Positions 1 through 9,463 of a stretch of 64,000 nt of DNA are shown here, in pieces. The DNA comes from Photobacterium piscicola (GTDB taxonomy: Bacteria; Pseudomonadota; Gammaproteobacteria; Enterobacterales; Vibrionaceae): contig NZ_FUZI01000006.1 of the NCBI RefSeq assembly GCF_900166965.1, positions 1 through 64,000 of the forward strand, in the 5' to 3' direction. The notes below the pieces were generated by a model. The model was given only the letters and a program-made list of their open reading frames with translations. It made no database searches and was not told the origin of the DNA. A program made the position numbers and the translations under genes. Every line of letters starts with the position of its first letter. Position 1 is the first letter of the stretch.

Positions 1-115
1 CCCGTCCGCCGCTCGTCAGCAAAGAAAGCAAGCTTTCTTTCTGTTACCGCTCGACTTGCATGTGTTAGGCCTGCCGCCAGCGTTCAATCTGAGCCATGAT
101 CAAACTCTTCAATTA
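1..115 (-). rRNA. rrs: 16S rRNA, 5' end only (runs off the left edge)
   Basis: Read on the minus strand, the segment starts with the universal 16S 5' sequence (AATTGAAGAGTTTGATCATG, then GCTCAGATTGAACGCTGGCG) and continues into a V1 hairpin built on GAAAGAAAGC/GCTTTCTTT and the GACGAGCGGCGGACGGG block. Only about 115 nt of roughly 1.5 kb lie in the window. The mature 5' end is placed near 114-115 by comparison with the E. coli start. The V1 sequence fits Vibrionaceae, but cannot separate species from memory alone. Confidence 0.97.
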
Positions 116-416
116 AAGTTTTGTTGTTTCTTTCGAAACGGCTCAATAAATACTGACTTTAATACCAACTCTTTATAAATAAAAAGTGTAATTTTAAAGC
201 TTTTTATCATTTAAAAAATGATAATTAAATAACTGTGCCAAAATAATCTTCTCTATAAATAGATTGGGTCATTTTGTATTGGTCACTCAGTTTATTGATA
301 AATCTTTCGACTTAACTATTCAGTGAGTGCCCACACAGATTGCATGGTCAAATTGTTAAAGAACAATACTGACTTTCGGTAACTGCTTGCGCCGTTGTCC
401 GTGTCAGTGAGGTCGC
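116..416 (-). promoter_or_regulatory. rRNA leader with boxA antitermination site
   Basis: The transcribed leader lies between the rrn promoter and 16S. On the minus strand at about 350-366 it contains TGTTCTTTAACAATTT, a near match to the E. coli boxA (TGCTCTTTAACAATTTA), where NusB/NusE assemble for rRNA antitermination. The segment nearest 16S (120-240) is very AT-rich and should pair with sequence beyond the 16S 3' end to form the RNase III processing stalk, which cannot be checked here. No protein gene is seen. Confidence 0.8.
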
Positions 417-444
417 ATTATAGGGATATTTTTGATCCTGACAA
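417..444 (-). promoter_or_regulatory. rRNA operon promoter
   Basis: On the minus strand, -35 TTGTCA (444-439) and a consensus -10 TATAAT (422-417) are separated by 16 bp. A G/C-rich discriminator GCGACC follows the -10, as expected for stringently (ppGpp/DksA) controlled rRNA promoters. The DNA upstream (445-500) is an A/T tract that can act as an UP element. That tract is also the U-tract region of the pilV terminator. Confidence 0.75.
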
Positions 445-454
445 TTGTTTTTTT

Positions 455-497
455 ACAAAAAAAAATCGTTCGAACATTTTTTGTTCAAAACGATTTA
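455..497 (-). terminator. Rho-independent terminator of the pilin operon
   Basis: On the minus strand the arms AAATCGTT/AACGATTT (489-496 with 463-470) and GAACA/TGTTC (482-486 with 472-476) form a hairpin followed by a run of nine T. It lies after the pilV stop and ends only about a dozen bases before the rRNA -35, so it insulates the rRNA promoter from pilin read-through. Confidence 0.8.
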
Positions 498-539
498 ATT
501 TGGTTTAAATTATATCTTTTTAGCGATGATAGCCGTTGT

Positions 540-971
540 TTAATCAAATTCACTGTATTTAGAGATAGCGGTTTTTAGAGATACCGCCTGAGATACACCA
601 CGGCGATCAGCCCAACTGACACTAACATCAATAGTTCGCAGTGCATCAGATAACGATAAAGTGTCGGCATCACAAGTCAGCGTATAATCAGTGCCTCTCA
701 CCATCGATTGCAGACAATTAGTTGGTGCAGCCATACTTTCAAAAGCAATCAATCCAGTCGCGCCACTAATATTACTGGCGCGAGTTTGGTAAAACTCCAT
801 CTGCGCTTCTGCTATATGGAGCGCATCTAGAGTCTTTAACGCGTTTTCTGCTTTTACTTCCATATAGGCTTGCATCTTAACCAAGCCCAACACGCCAACA
901 GAAAGCACACCAAGAGCAATCACCACTTCTAATAAGCCAAAGCCTTTTATTTTTTTTATATTAGAAGTCAT
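540..971 (-). CDS. pilV: Type IV minor pilin PilV-like
   Basis: A 143-residue prepilin. The N-terminus has the PilD (prepilin peptidase) site KGF/GLLEV, with Glu at mature position 5, then a hydrophobic alpha1 helix (about residues 13-33). Minor pilins of this class prime or decorate type IV pili and are assembled in the inner membrane. The ATG at 971 overlaps the pilX stop (961-963), implying translational coupling. It is last in the leftward fimT-pilW-pilX-pilV operon and is followed by a terminator. The globular part is divergent, so the PilV name rests on position, length and the LEVVIALGVLSVG type N-terminus. Confidence 0.85.
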   Translation of the reverse strand: MTSNIKKIKGFGLLEVVIALGVLSVGVLGLVKMQAYMEVKAENALKTLDALHIAEAQMEFYQTRASNISGATGLIAFESMAAPTNCLQSMVRGTDYTLTCDADTLSLSDALRTIDVSVSWADRRGVSQAVSLKTAISKYSEFD

Positions 972-2223
972 GCCAAGATCCTTGTTGCCAAGTTATTTTA
1001 TTATTTATTGGTAATGGATTTTTTCCCCTATCATAGGATAAATTCATCCCGCCCATGATTGTTGTTAATCCGCCAGGAGTATCAAAAACAATTCCACCAG
1101 TCGTATTAAAAGAGCCACCATCAATATATACTGAATGATTTTCTACGAAAGTAGAAATTTGAGTATTGGTCGGCATTACATTCCATTTACTTTTTAAGTC
1201 AGAAACGGGATAAATTATAGGATCTATTAAATGATATACTGAACCCGTAAAATCAGCAGAAGCCCATTTGGCAATAATTCCATTTTCTATTACTAAAACT
1301 TTAGGTTTGTTTTTATGTATTACATCCATCTTATTTAAATAATCTGCATCTAATAGGTCACAATCACCTTCAACCCAAACTTTATCATTCAATGTAAATG
1401 CTACTGATATTAATTTATCACAGCGCTTATTAATTTCATTGCTTTTTGATCCAGCAATAACCTCAAATTCTTTTTTTATATTTTCTAATTCACTTCTCTT
1501 ATCACCAAAAAAACTTTCAAATGGATCGAATAGTTTATCTCTAACTAAATCTAATCTAAATACCCCACTTTCTGATGGGTTATCAGTACTTGTGCTTTTA
1601 TCTATATCCCAACTACCTGTCTCCTTATTCGTATCTGTTTGATATGAAGCAGAGCACTCCCCCCCCGGAGGGAATTTATCATATGAAACTTTCCCTGTCC
1701 CTGTTGGGTTAATACTACTAACTAACGCTCCTTTTATTGTTATTTCTTTACTAAATCTAATGGCAACACATTTATATTTATTATCTGAATTTATATCTTC
1801 AACATCTGGGCTTATAGTATATGCTCCAACTAATTTCAAATCAGATCTTGATTGAATAGCTCCAGCTATTGATGACGATAATTTTATTTTTTTCTTTAGA
1901 GCTTTACTTGAGATATTGTCATACTCACTATTAATGTAATTATCTACATCTACATCTACATCTGCTAATTTTAATGAAGTCTCACAAGCATTAAATGTTG
2001 GTCTTGCTCCAGAAATACTACCTGCATCTTGGATGGCAGCAAAACCACACTCCAACCCACCTTCAGCAGCCCAGTGCGCTTGTCTCGCTAGTACTTCATT
2101 TTGCGTACGCTTAATCTGATAAAATAAATTCTTATATGAAGCCAATGAAAATAACAGCGCCACAATTAATAACATGCTGGTAATTAATAATGTCGTCATC
2201 CCTGACTGTTGGTGTTTATTCAT
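961..2223 (-). CDS. pilX: Type IV pilus assembly protein PilX-like, long form
   Basis: A 420-residue protein with a prepilin-like N-terminus: QQSG followed by MTTLLITSMLL, a hydrophobic helix (about residues 9-30) and the motif ARQAHWAAEGGLECG. Position 5 after the cleavage Gly is Leu rather than Glu, as in GspK/PilX-type tip pilins. It is much longer than the PilX proteins of Neisseria or Pseudomonas (under about 200 residues), with an Asp/Ser/Lys-rich, AT-rich middle part. The ATG at 2223 overlaps the pilW stop in TAATG; a TTG three codons upstream is less likely. The role is inferred from position among the minor pilins. Confidence 0.75.
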   Translation of the reverse strand: MNKHQQSGMTTLLITSMLLIVALLFSLASYKNLFYQIKRTQNEVLARQAHWAAEGGLECGFAAIQDAGSISGARPTFNACETSLKLADVDVDVDNYINSEYDNISSKALKKKIKLSSSIAGAIQSRSDLKLVGAYTISPDVEDINSDNKYKCVAIRFSKEITIKGALVSSINPTGTGKVSYDKFPPGGECSASYQTDTNKETGSWDIDKSTSTDNPSESGVFRLDLVRDKLFDPFESFFGDKRSELENIKKEFEVIAGSKSNEINKRCDKLISVAFTLNDKVWVEGDCDLLDADYLNKMDVIHKNKPKVLVIENGIIAKWASADFTGSVYHLIDPIIYPVSDLKSKWNVMPTNTQISTFVENHSVYIDGGSFNTTGGIVFDTPGGLTTIMGGMNLSYDRGKNPLPINNKITWQQGSWHDF

Positions 2224-2852
2224 TATTGCCAATTCCTTGTTTTAATCTGAATCGACTTCGCGGTACTAATTGATGGATTAGCACGTAAGCTGGCGGCTAA
2301 TTTAATAGTAAGTAACTTACTGGTTGCACTAGCCGAAGATAAAGCCCGTTCAACAATACTAAATTCCTTAACTTCTATCTGGTTTTGATCAAGTGCTGAC
2401 TGACCATTTTTACAAGTGCCAGATATATTTACTCCTGCTGACGTTGTTGTATAAAACTTTAGAACTTTAACTGGAGTGTCAGATGAATCAGTTCTAATTT
2501 CACTATAAAAAGATCGTAAATGTTGAACTGTACCATCATAATAAGCATAACTAATACATTGTTCACCTGAACTTGAAGCGCCTAAAGTAACAATATCTGT
2601 TGCACCACTAATTATATAACTAGAGGATGCACCAGATTGATAGCCCGCTCTTAAAATATCTTGCTTTAATAATGACAATGCATCATTTACATCTTGTTGT
2701 AGTAGTAATTCTAAAGAACGTTGATTTGCTGATTTATACCCTGATAAAAAAACCGATCCAACAACACCTATCGCAATAAGACCAACAGATGAGGCAATAA
2801 GTAATTCAATTAACGAAAAACCTTTATTTTGAGTAGCATTTTTTATAGCCAT
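2223..2852 (-). CDS. pilW: Type IV minor pilin PilW-like
   Basis: A 209-residue prepilin with site NKGF/SLIELLIASSVGL, Glu5 present, and a single N-terminal hydrophobic helix (about residues 10-32). The segment about LLLQQDVNDALSLLKQDILRAGYQ is typical of PilW/GspJ-like minor pilins. The ATG at 2852 lies inside the end of fimT (29-bp overlap), and the stop overlaps the pilX start. It likely acts in the tip or priming complex of the type IV pilus. Confidence 0.85.
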   Translation of the reverse strand: MAIKNATQNKGFSLIELLIASSVGLIAIGVVGSVFLSGYKSANQRSLELLLQQDVNDALSLLKQDILRAGYQSGASSSYIISGATDIVTLGASSSGEQCISYAYYDGTVQHLRSFYSEIRTDSSDTPVKVLKFYTTTSAGVNISGTCKNGQSALDQNQIEVKEFSIVERALSSASATSKLLTIKLAASLRANPSISTAKSIQIKTRNWQ

Positions 2853-3396
2853 AAACTACTCCATCAACGCCACAAGAATAAATACGTCCAGTCATTGTAT
2901 TTACAGTTACTTTTACTTTATCTTTTGTTGGTATATTAAATTGATACCCACCAGCTAAATTAGGTTTGCCATTCAGTTTATCAAATACCAATTTTGATGA
3001 TGTAAATGTTTTATCTAATTCAATATTTGAAAAATTATCACTAGAGACTTCTGCTAACGTAACCACATCAACCGTTGTACTCGATGTTGCACCTGATATT
3101 GTGTTCAATGTTATCGACCATATAGGCGTTCCAGCACCATCTACCACGACCTGAACCTCAACATTTTCCCCACTCATCACAGCTTCTGATTTGGCTTGCA
3201 CCAATAACCATTCTATTTCTGTTGCCAAGCGCTTAATTTTATTCGATTCAATGAGGCCACTGAAACTTGGGGCTGCCATTGCCGCAACAATGCCGATGAT
3301 CACCACCGTGAACACCAATTCCAACAGAGTAAATCCCCGCTGACGGTCACCATTGTGATGTATGTGATGAAAATGCGTGGTAATTTCGCGAGCCAT
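2824..3396 (-). CDS. fimT: Type IV minor pilin FimT/GspH-like
   Basis: A pseudopilin with a class III signal RQRGF/TLLELVFTVVIIGI after an unusually His-rich leader (HFHHIHHNGD). The ATG at 3396 is chosen because AGGGA lies 8 nt upstream; an upstream TTG would add 14 residues. The GspH-type body (residues about 45-190) follows the hydrophobic helix. It is first gene of the leftward pilin operon, divergent from the pilE-like gene. FimT proteins in other bacteria take part in DNA binding during type IV pilus-mediated uptake; that role is not shown here. Confidence 0.82.
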   Translation of the reverse strand: MAREITTHFHHIHHNGDRQRGFTLLELVFTVVIIGIVAAMAAPSFSGLIESNKIKRLATEIEWLLVQAKSEAVMSGENVEVQVVVDGAGTPIWSITLNTISGATSSTTVDVVTLAEVSSDNFSNIELDKTFTSSKLVFDKLNGKPNLAGGYQFNIPTKDKVKVTVNTMTGRIYSCGVDGVVYGYKKCYSK

Positions 3397-3530
3397 TCCC
3401 CAAATCCCTATTAACGTTATTCTGATCCCTAAGAACAACTTGATTCAGAGTTTATCACCACCGCAAAATAGCAGAATAAGGATATCAACCAGTTATCGAG
3501 ACAACTCGAATATTTAAGAGATTACGGAAG

Positions 3531-3926
3531 ATGATTAAACAAAAAGGCGTGACGCTGATCGAAATGTTGATTGTAGTGGCAGTCATTGGAGTATTAACAG
3601 CCATTGCTTATCCTTCATATCAGGATCATGTATTGAAGGGGCATCGTACTCAGGCTATGGGGGATCTGATTATGATCCAGCTAGCTATGGAAGATAAACG
3701 CACAGGTGGAACGGATTATTCAGATCATAATGGTATTGGACATTCTCTAATCATTAGTTCGTTATGCCCAGCTTGTGCCAATGATGAACGTTATAATTAT
3801 GAGATTGAAGCTACAGCGGTTAGCTACGCAATAAAAGCGTTACCCAAACTGACACAACAAAACGATGAGTGTGGGCTATTATCAGTAGATCAAACCAGTA
3901 AAGGATCACCAGCGAAGTGTTGGTAA
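3531..3926 (+). CDS. pilE: Type IV pilin PilE-like minor pilin
   Basis: A 131-residue prepilin with a very short leader: MIKQKG then VTLIEMLIVVAVIGVL, Glu5 present, and the AYPSYQDHVLKGHRTQAMGDL segment characteristic of PilE. Two C-terminal cysteines (CGLLS...AKCW) would close the D-region disulfide. The ATG follows AGATTACGGAAG, a good ribosome site. It is divergent from fimT. A PilE-like gene next to fimT/pilV/W/X and dnaJ is also the order I recall from V. cholerae. Confidence 0.88.
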   Translation: MIKQKGVTLIEMLIVVAVIGVLTAIAYPSYQDHVLKGHRTQAMGDLIMIQLAMEDKRTGGTDYSDHNGIGHSLIISSLCPACANDERYNYEIEATAVSYAIKALPKLTQQNDECGLLSVDQTSKGSPAKCW

Positions 3927-4130
3927 TATTTTCACTGGCTTCTTTTATGCTCAAACGCGTGATAAATAGATCACGGATAGCTCGTGCCTCTCTTCCGAGA
4001 TGACGGATTATTTCCTTTATGGTGAGGAACTTAGTTCTACTCATTCCACTAATTAAGTGGTCATATTTTTTAAAAAGCTCGATACCCTATCGCCCTCGCG
4101 GGTATTCACTGTAAGGAATGACGGATATTC
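3927..4130. repeat. Candidate interspersed intergenic repeat
   Basis: Between pilE and the dnaJ terminator, the minus strand contains two similar openings, CCGTCATTCC at about 4118-4127 and CCGTCATCTCGGAAGAGAGG at about 3987-4006. Each is followed by an imperfect GC-rich stem. The style resembles the short repeats that begin GTCATTCC and end near ATCTA, found scattered in many gammaproteobacteria. No gene is evident. Confidence 0.3.
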
Positions 4131-4143
4131 TTGGTATAAAAAA

Positions 4144-4171
4144 ACCGCTATTAGCATTCACTAATAGCAGT
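4144..4171 (-). terminator. Bidirectional terminator after dnaJ
   Basis: ACCGCTATTAG ... CTAATAGCAGT forms a hairpin, with A-run on the left and T-run on the right. It can therefore terminate dnaJ on the minus strand and anything coming from pilE on the plus strand. Confidence 0.8.
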
Positions 4172-4197
4172 TTTTATTTATTCTTGTTTGCGACGAA

Positions 4198-5340
4198 TTA
4201 GTTGGTTAAGTCGTCGAAAAACTTCTTTACACCGTTAAAGAAACCTTCTGATTTTGGCTTGTGCTTACTCGCATCTTTACCACCAAATGTTTCTTCCAGT
4301 TCTTGCAGTAGTTCTTTTTGACGCTTGCTTAAATGTACTGGTGTTTCAACCACCAATTTACAGATAAGATCACCGCGTAAACCACCACGAACCGAATCAA
4401 CACCTTTACCACGCATACGGAACATACGGCCCGTTTGCATCTCAGCCGGTACTTTTAAGCTTACACGGCCATCAAGGGTTGGTACTTCAACTTCACCACC
4501 TAATGCTGCCATAGTGAAACTTACAGGTACTTCACAATGTAGATTATTACCTTCACGCTGGAAAATGTGGTGATCTTTAACATGTACTTGAACGTACAAG
4601 TCACCCGCTGGTGCGCCAAGTTCTCCAGCTTCGCCTTCGCCGCTTAAGCGAATACGATCGCCAGTATCGACACCCGCAGGGATCTTAACTGAAAGCGTTT
4701 TAGTTTCTTCTACACGGCCTTCGCCATGACACTTATCACATGGATCTTTGATAATTTGGCCACGACCATGACAGTGTGGACATGTTTGCTGAACCGCAAA
4801 GAAGCCCTGACGCATCTGCACTTGTCCAGCACCATGACAGGTACCACATGTTGTTGCAGATGAACCTTTTTTAGCGCCTGAACCGTCACAGCAATCACAA
4901 CCAACTAATGTTGGTACACGGATTTCTTTCGAACAACCGCGAACAGCTTCTTCCAACGTTAGTTCCATGTTGTAGCGAAGATCTGAACCACGCTGTGCGC
5001 GTTGTTGACGACGGCCACCGCCACCACCAAAGATATCACCAAACACATCACCAAAGATGTCACTGAAGTCTGCACCGCCGCCGAAGCCGCCGCCGCCACC
5101 GCCCATACCACCTTGTTCAAAGGCTGCATGGCCGTATTGATCGTAAGCAGCGCGCTTTTGGTCGTCTGTTAGAATTTCATAAGCGTACTTCACTTCTTTG
5201 AATTTCTCAGCAGATTCCGCATCACCCTGGTTACGGTCGGGGTGGAACTTCATTGCTAAGCGCTTATAAGCTTTTTTAATGTCACGCTCACTTGCGTCAC
5301 GAGCCACACTTAACACTTCGTATAAATCACGTTTCGACAT
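4198..5340 (-). CDS. dnaJ: Chaperone DnaJ (Hsp40)
   Basis: A 380-residue type I Hsp40, the cochaperone that delivers unfolded substrates to DnaK and stimulates its ATPase. The J domain has HPD at residues 33-35. A Gly/Phe-rich linker follows (about 75-115), then four zinc motifs [24 protein letters not shown] and CDKCHGEG. The C-terminal substrate domain and dimerisation end are complete. It sits downstream of dnaK with a GC-rich hairpin in the 100-bp gap, as in other enteric dnaKJ operons. Confidence 0.98.
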   Translation of the reverse strand: MSKRDLYEVLSVARDASERDIKKAYKRLAMKFHPDRNQGDAESAEKFKEVKYAYEILTDDQKRAAYDQYGHAAFEQGGMGGGGGGFGGGADFSDIFGDVFGDIFGGGGGRRQQRAQRGSDLRYNMELTLEEAVRGCSKEIRVPTLVGCDCCDGSGAKKGSSATTCGTCHGAGQVQMRQGFFAVQQTCPHCHGRGQIIKDPCDKCHGEGRVEETKTLSVKIPAGVDTGDRIRLSGEGEAGELGAPAGDLYVQVHVKDHHIFQREGNNLHCEVPVSFTMAALGGEVEVPTLDGRVSLKVPAEMQTGRMFRMRGKGVDSVRGGLRGDLICKLVVETPVHLSKRQKELLQELEETFGGKDASKHKPKSEGFFNGVKKFFDDLTN

Positions 5341-5370
5341 AACTTGATTGTCACCTAGCTAGATATAGTT

Positions 5371-5400
5371 ACGGGCGTTAGAGTAACCTCAAACGCCCGT
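5371..5400 (-). promoter_or_regulatory. Hairpin between dnaK and dnaJ
   Basis: ACGGGCGTT (5371-5379) pairs perfectly with AACGCCCGT (5392-5400). No U-run follows on the minus strand, so it is better read as an mRNA stability or attenuation element that adjusts dnaJ relative to dnaK than as a full terminator. Confidence 0.6.
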
Positions 5401-5440
5401 AATTTAAACAAGATGTTAATTAATAGATATTAATAACGTC

Positions 5441-7357
5441 TTATTTGTTGTCTTTAACTTCTTCAAACTCAGCATCAACAACGTCGTCGTCTTGCTTAGC
5501 TTGTTGCTCGCCAGTTGCGCCATCAGCTTGTTGTGCTTGCGCTTTTTGTTGAGCGATTTCCATTAACTTTTGAGATGCTGCAACAACCGCTTGTACTTTC
5601 GCATCGATTGTTTCTTTATCTTCGCCTTTGCGTGCTTCTTCTAGTTCAGCAACAGCAGCTTCGATTTTTGCTTTCTCATCAGCAGGAAGTGCTTCACCAG
5701 CTTCTTCAATTTGCTTACGAGTACCGTGAACAAGTTGGTCAGCTTGGTTACGAGCAGTTACTAGCTCTTCAAACTTCTTATCCGCTTCTTTGTTAGCTTC
5801 AGCTTCTTGAACCATCTTCTCGATGTCAGCATCGCTTAGGCCACCAGACGCTTGGATAGTGATCTTCTGCTCTTTACCTGTAGTCTTGTCTTTCGCTGAA
5901 ACGTTTAGGATACCATCGGCATCTAGGTCAAACGTTACTTCGATTTGAGGCATACCACGTGGTGCAGCTTGAATACCTTCTAGGTTAAATTGACCTAGAG
6001 ATTTGTTGAAGCTTGCTTGCTTACGCTCACCTTGAATAACGTGGATAGTTACCGCGTTTTGGTTATCTTCAGCAGTAGAGAACACTTGGTTCGCTTTTGT
6101 TGGGATAGTTGTATTCTTCTCGATAAGCTTAGTCATTACGCCACCCATGGTTTCAATACCAAGAGATAGTGGAGTAACGTCTAGAAGTAGCACGTCTTTA
6201 ACGTCACCAGCAAGTACACCACCTTGAACAGCAGCGCCTACAGCAACAGCTTCATCAGGGTTAACGTCTTTACGTGGCTCTTTGCCGAAGAATTCAGTTA
6301 CTTTAGCCTGAACCATTGGCATACGAGTTTGACCACCAACAAGGATGATGTCGTTGATGTCGCTAACAGATAGACCAGCATCTGAGATAGCTACTTTAAG
6401 TGGCTCAAGAGTACGTTGTACTAGATCTTCTACTAGAGATTCTAGTTTCGCACGAGTCACTTTGATGTTCATGTGCTTAGGACCAGTCGCGTCAGCTGTG
6501 ATGTAAGGTAGGTTAACATCAGTTTGCTGTGCAGAAGATAGTTCGATTTTCGCTTTCTCTGCTGCTTCTTTTAGACGCTGCATTGCAAGAGGATCGTGCT
6601 TAAGATCGATACCTTGCTCTTTTTTGAACTCGTCTGCTAAGTAGTTGATTAGACGTGTATCGAAGTCTTCACCACCAAGGTGTGTATCACCATTAGTTGC
6701 TAGAACTTCAAATGTTTTCTCGCCTTCAACTTCATCGATTTCGATGATTGAGATATCAAAAGTACCGCCACCAAGGTCGTAAACAGCGATAGTGCGGTCG
6801 CCGCCAGTCTTATCAAGACCGTAAGCTAGAGCAGCTGCAGTTGGTTCGTTGATGATACGTTTAACATCTAGACCTGCGATACGGCCAGCATCTTTTGTTG
6901 CTTGACGCTGTGCATCGTTAAAGTATGCAGGTACTGTGATAACTGCGCCAGTTACTGGTTCGCCCAGGAAGTCTTCTGCAGTTTTCTTCATTTTCTTTAG
7001 GATTTCAGCAGATACTTGAGGAGCAGCCATTTTTTGGCCTTTCGCTTCTACCCATGCATCACCGTTGTCAGCCTTAACAATTTTGTAAGGCATGATTTCG
7101 ATATCACGCTGAACTTCTTCGTCTTCAAAACGACGACCAATTAGACGCTTGATAGCGAATAATGTGTTTTCAGGGTTAGTTACCGCCTGACGTTTTGCAG
7201 GTTGACCAACTAGTGTTTCACCATCTTGCGTGTATGCAACAACTGATGCTGTTGTACGCTCGCCTTCTGCGTTCTCAATTACACGTGGCTTGTCGCCGTC
7301 AAGTACTGCTACACAAGAGTTAGTTGTACCTAAGTCAATACCAATGATCTTACCCAT
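5441..7357 (-). CDS. dnaK: Chaperone DnaK (Hsp70)
   Basis: A 638-residue Hsp70, the same length as E. coli DnaK. The phosphate loop [13 protein letters not shown] is at the N-terminus, [15 protein letters not shown] and DLGGGTFD are in the nucleotide domain, and the linker [15 protein letters not shown] precedes the substrate-binding domain. A Gln/Ala-rich tail ends in acidic [11 protein letters not shown]. It works with GrpE (upstream) and DnaJ (downstream) in folding and in negative control of sigma-32. The ATG is preceded by TTCGGAG. Confidence 0.99.
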   Translation of the reverse strand: MGKIIGIDLGTTNSCVAVLDGDKPRVIENAEGERTTASVVAYTQDGETLVGQPAKRQAVTNPENTLFAIKRLIGRRFEDEEVQRDIEIMPYKIVKADNGDAWVEAKGQKMAAPQVSAEILKKMKKTAEDFLGEPVTGAVITVPAYFNDAQRQATKDAGRIAGLDVKRIINEPTAAALAYGLDKTGGDRTIAVYDLGGGTFDISIIEIDEVEGEKTFEVLATNGDTHLGGEDFDTRLINYLADEFKKEQGIDLKHDPLAMQRLKEAAEKAKIELSSAQQTDVNLPYITADATGPKHMNIKVTRAKLESLVEDLVQRTLEPLKVAISDAGLSVSDINDIILVGGQTRMPMVQAKVTEFFGKEPRKDVNPDEAVAVGAAVQGGVLAGDVKDVLLLDVTPLSLGIETMGGVMTKLIEKNTTIPTKANQVFSTAEDNQNAVTIHVIQGERKQASFNKSLGQFNLEGIQAAPRGMPQIEVTFDLDADGILNVSAKDKTTGKEQKITIQASGGLSDADIEKMVQEAEANKEADKKFEELVTARNQADQLVHGTRKQIEEAGEALPADEKAKIEAAVAELEEARKGEDKETIDAKVQAVVAASQKLMEIAQQKAQAQQADGATGEQQAKQDDDVVDAEFEEVKDNK

Positions 7358-7468
7358 CAGACAATCTCCGAAATTCGTTATATGTTCTTAACTACACCCA
7401 TATATCAAATGGGTTAGCGGTTCGGGATAAACCCGTGACAAATACATTTAATGTCTTATGACTACTAG

Positions 7469-7494
7469 ATAAGGTCGCCAGATTACTTTTCAAG
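7469..7494 (-). promoter_or_regulatory. Candidate sigma-32 promoter of dnaK
   Basis: On the minus strand, CTTGAAA (7494-7488) is followed after 13 bp by CCTTAT (7474-7469). This resembles the sigma-32 consensus CTTGAAA - CCCCATnT with a weak -10. Its position between the grpE terminator and dnaK fits an independent heat-shock start. Confidence 0.55.
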
Positions 7495-7520
7495 GGGCGA
7501 TCCCAAAAAAAATGCAAAAA

Positions 7521-7546
7521 AATAAAAAAACCCACCAAAGTGGGTC
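7521..7546 (-). terminator. Terminator after grpE
   Basis: On the minus strand the stem ACCCAC-TTTG-GTGGGT is followed by a run of seven T. It should end grpE transcripts at least partly, leaving dnaK to its own promoter. Confidence 0.8.
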
Positions 7547-7592
7547 TTATTTTACGTCATTATCAAGTAAGTCTTGAATCATTCGCTGTAAA

Positions 7593-8207
7593 TTACGCTT
7601 GAGTATTCACGTTACCCGCAGCGGCTTTTGATACCATTACCATTGCTGGACGGATCACACGGCCATTTAGCTCGTAACCTTTTTGCATTACAGCCATGAC
7701 TGTATTAGGTGCAAAATCAGCACTTTCTTGCATCGCCATTGCTTGATGGAATTCAGGATTAAAAGCTTCACCTTGTGGATCAATCACTTTTAGGCCAAAT
7801 TTACCAACGGTTGTTGTCATTGTCATCAATGTCAATTCAACACCTTCCATCATTGCTTTGGTTGCGTCGTTATTCTTGTCGGCCATTTCAATAGCGCGCT
7901 CAAGGTTATCAATAACTGGCAATAATTCTTCAGCAAATTTGTTTAATGCGTATTTACGTGCTTTATCAATTTCTTGCTCAGAACGACGACGAACATTCTC
8001 GCCTTCAGCACGTGCGCGCAATGCCGCATCTTTTACTTCATTAACTTCTGCATCTTTTGCTAATAAAGCAGCTTCAAGTTCTGCAATACGAGCTACGTAT
8101 AACTCTTGCTCAGATTCAACAAACTCACCCTCGACAGCTTCGACTTCAACAGCTTCAACTGTATCGTTTAGCTGCTCATCCTGTACATCGTGTTTTTTGT
8201 TAGTCAT
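7593..8207 (-). CDS. grpE: Nucleotide exchange factor GrpE
   Basis: A 204-residue GrpE, the ADP/ATP exchange factor of DnaK. An acidic N-terminal tail is followed by a long coiled coil (about residues 35-90, containing [20 protein letters not shown]). The C-terminal beta domain contains [13 protein letters not shown] and a tail like [18 protein letters not shown]. The ATG at 8207 has GGAG nine bases upstream; a TTG six codons earlier is less likely. It is first gene of the leftward grpE-dnaK-dnaJ cluster and divergent from nadK. Confidence 0.97.
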   Translation of the reverse strand: MTNKKHDVQDEQLNDTVEAVEVEAVEGEFVESEQELYVARIAELEAALLAKDAEVNEVKDAALRARAEGENVRRRSEQEIDKARKYALNKFAEELLPVIDNLERAIEMADKNNDATKAMMEGVELTLMTMTTTVGKFGLKVIDPQGEAFNPEFHQAMAMQESADFAPNTVMAVMQKGYELNGRVIRPAMVMVSKAAAGNVNTQA

Positions 8208-8293
8208 GCGTTGGTTCTCCGCCAAGATAAAAGGGTTTTATTCACTCAGTAGCCTTATTAGATAAGTGCCACTTTTAAAATAGTCTTGAGCAT

Positions 8294-8322
8294 ATTATGG
8301 GGATGAAGTTCAATGATTCAAG
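8294..8322 (-). promoter_or_regulatory. Sigma-32 heat-shock promoter of grpE
   Basis: On the minus strand, CTTGAA (8322-8317) and CCCCATAAT (8302-8294) are separated by 14 bp, an excellent match to the sigma-32 consensus. It lies about 90 bp upstream of the grpE ATG. Confidence 0.85.
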
Positions 8323-8400
8323 CCAATATTGACAACAAACCACGACAAGTTGTTTTTTCTAAGGCTATACTGACCCACCATCATTTGTCGGAACAGGGAC

Positions 8401-9282
8401 ATGAAGCGTATTTTTGATACTATCGCGTTAATTGGCAAACCACGTAATCCTGAGGCATTACAAACTCACTCAAGCTTATATGAGTGGTTAACCGCGCAAG
8501 GCTATAACGTGTTAGTCGATCATCGATTAGCCAACGATATTGACGTACCTGAGCATTGTTTTTGTGATTTGCTCACCATTGGTGATAAAGCAGATCTCGC
8601 GGTTGTTGTTGGTGGTGACGGCAATATGCTCGGTGCCGCTCGCGTTTTATCACGGTTTGATATTTCAGTCATTGGCGTTAACCGTGGCAATCTTGGTTTC
8701 CTGACTGATCTTGATCCTGAAGATTTTGAGCAACAGCTTGCTCTCGTATTGGCTGGCGAATTTATCAAAGAAGATCGATTTTTACTTGAAGCTGAAGTGC
8801 ATCGTCACGGGCAAATAAAAAGCCGTAATGCCGCCTTAAACGAAGCGGTGTTACATCCAGATAAAATTGCCCATATGATAGAATTTGAAGTTTATATTGA
8901 TGATTGCTTTGCTTTCTCGCAACGTTCTGATGGCTTAATTATTGCGACCCCAACAGGTTCAACAGCCTATTCACTGTCAGGTGGTGGCCCAATTTTATCA
9001 ACCAGTTTAAACGCTATTGCACTGGTGCCAATGTTTCCTCACACCCTGTCATCTCGCCCATTAGTCGTTGATGGCGATCGTTGTATTAAACTGCTGGTGT
9101 CCCCCAATAATGGCAGCACCCTAGAAGTCAGTTGTGATGGTCAAGTATCGCTTCCCGTAAGTCCTGGTGATGAAATTCATATTTATCAAAGTGAAGATCG
9201 CCTGCAACTGATCCACCCTAAGAATTACAGCTACTACAATGTCCTACGTGGCAAATTAGGCTGGTCGAGTCGACTATTTTAA
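8401..9282 (+). CDS. nadK: NAD kinase
   Basis: A 293-residue ATP-NAD kinase that phosphorylates NAD to NADP in the cytoplasm. Signature motifs are [13 protein letters not shown] (about residues 71-84), [11 protein letters not shown] and the [14 protein letters not shown] loop. Length matches E. coli NadK (292). The ATG follows GGAACAGGGAC. It is divergent from grpE and followed by a terminator, then recN, the same order as in E. coli. Confidence 0.98.
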   Translation: MKRIFDTIALIGKPRNPEALQTHSSLYEWLTAQGYNVLVDHRLANDIDVPEHCFCDLLTIGDKADLAVVVGGDGNMLGAARVLSRFDISVIGVNRGNLGFLTDLDPEDFEQQLALVLAGEFIKEDRFLLEAEVHRHGQIKSRNAALNEAVLHPDKIAHMIEFEVYIDDCFAFSQRSDGLIIATPTGSTAYSLSGGGPILSTSLNAIALVPMFPHTLSSRPLVVDGDRCIKLLVSPNNGSTLEVSCDGQVSLPVSPGDEIHIYQSEDRLQLIHPKNYSYYNVLRGKLGWSSRLF

Positions 9283-9305
9283 AATAAACACCACTTTTCC
9301 CCCTC

Positions 9306-9336
9306 AAAACCAGCACATTTTAGCGGCTGGTTTTTT
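9306..9336 (+). terminator. Terminator after nadK
   Basis: AACCAGC (9308-9314) pairs with GCTGGTT (9326-9332), followed by six T. It separates nadK from the SOS-controlled recN. Confidence 0.85.
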
Positions 9337-9400
9337 GTAACTACTCAAAAAGTTAATCTAAGTCACATTTTATCTGAATAATTATCGCCCCAGTACTTTA

Positions 9401-9438
9401 CTGGTTATAGATACAGTATATACTGTATGAAAAAACAG
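9401..9438 (+). promoter_or_regulatory. Two tandem LexA (SOS) boxes in front of recN
   Basis: CTGGTTATAGATACAG (9401-9416; one mismatch to CTGT-N8-ACAG) and CTGTATGAAAAAACAG (9423-9438; perfect CTGT-N8-ACAG) lie just before recN. Multiple LexA boxes are also the arrangement at E. coli recN, giving tight repression and strong induction after DNA damage. Confidence 0.88.
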
Positions 9439-9463
9439 GTGTTGATTTAAACAGGTGAACACA

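Noticed and set aside
3820..4044. A 74-codon open frame on the minus strand behind pilE
   Set aside because: It overlaps the pilE 3' end and the repeat-like segment; its translation shows no domain and it has no ribosome site worth naming.
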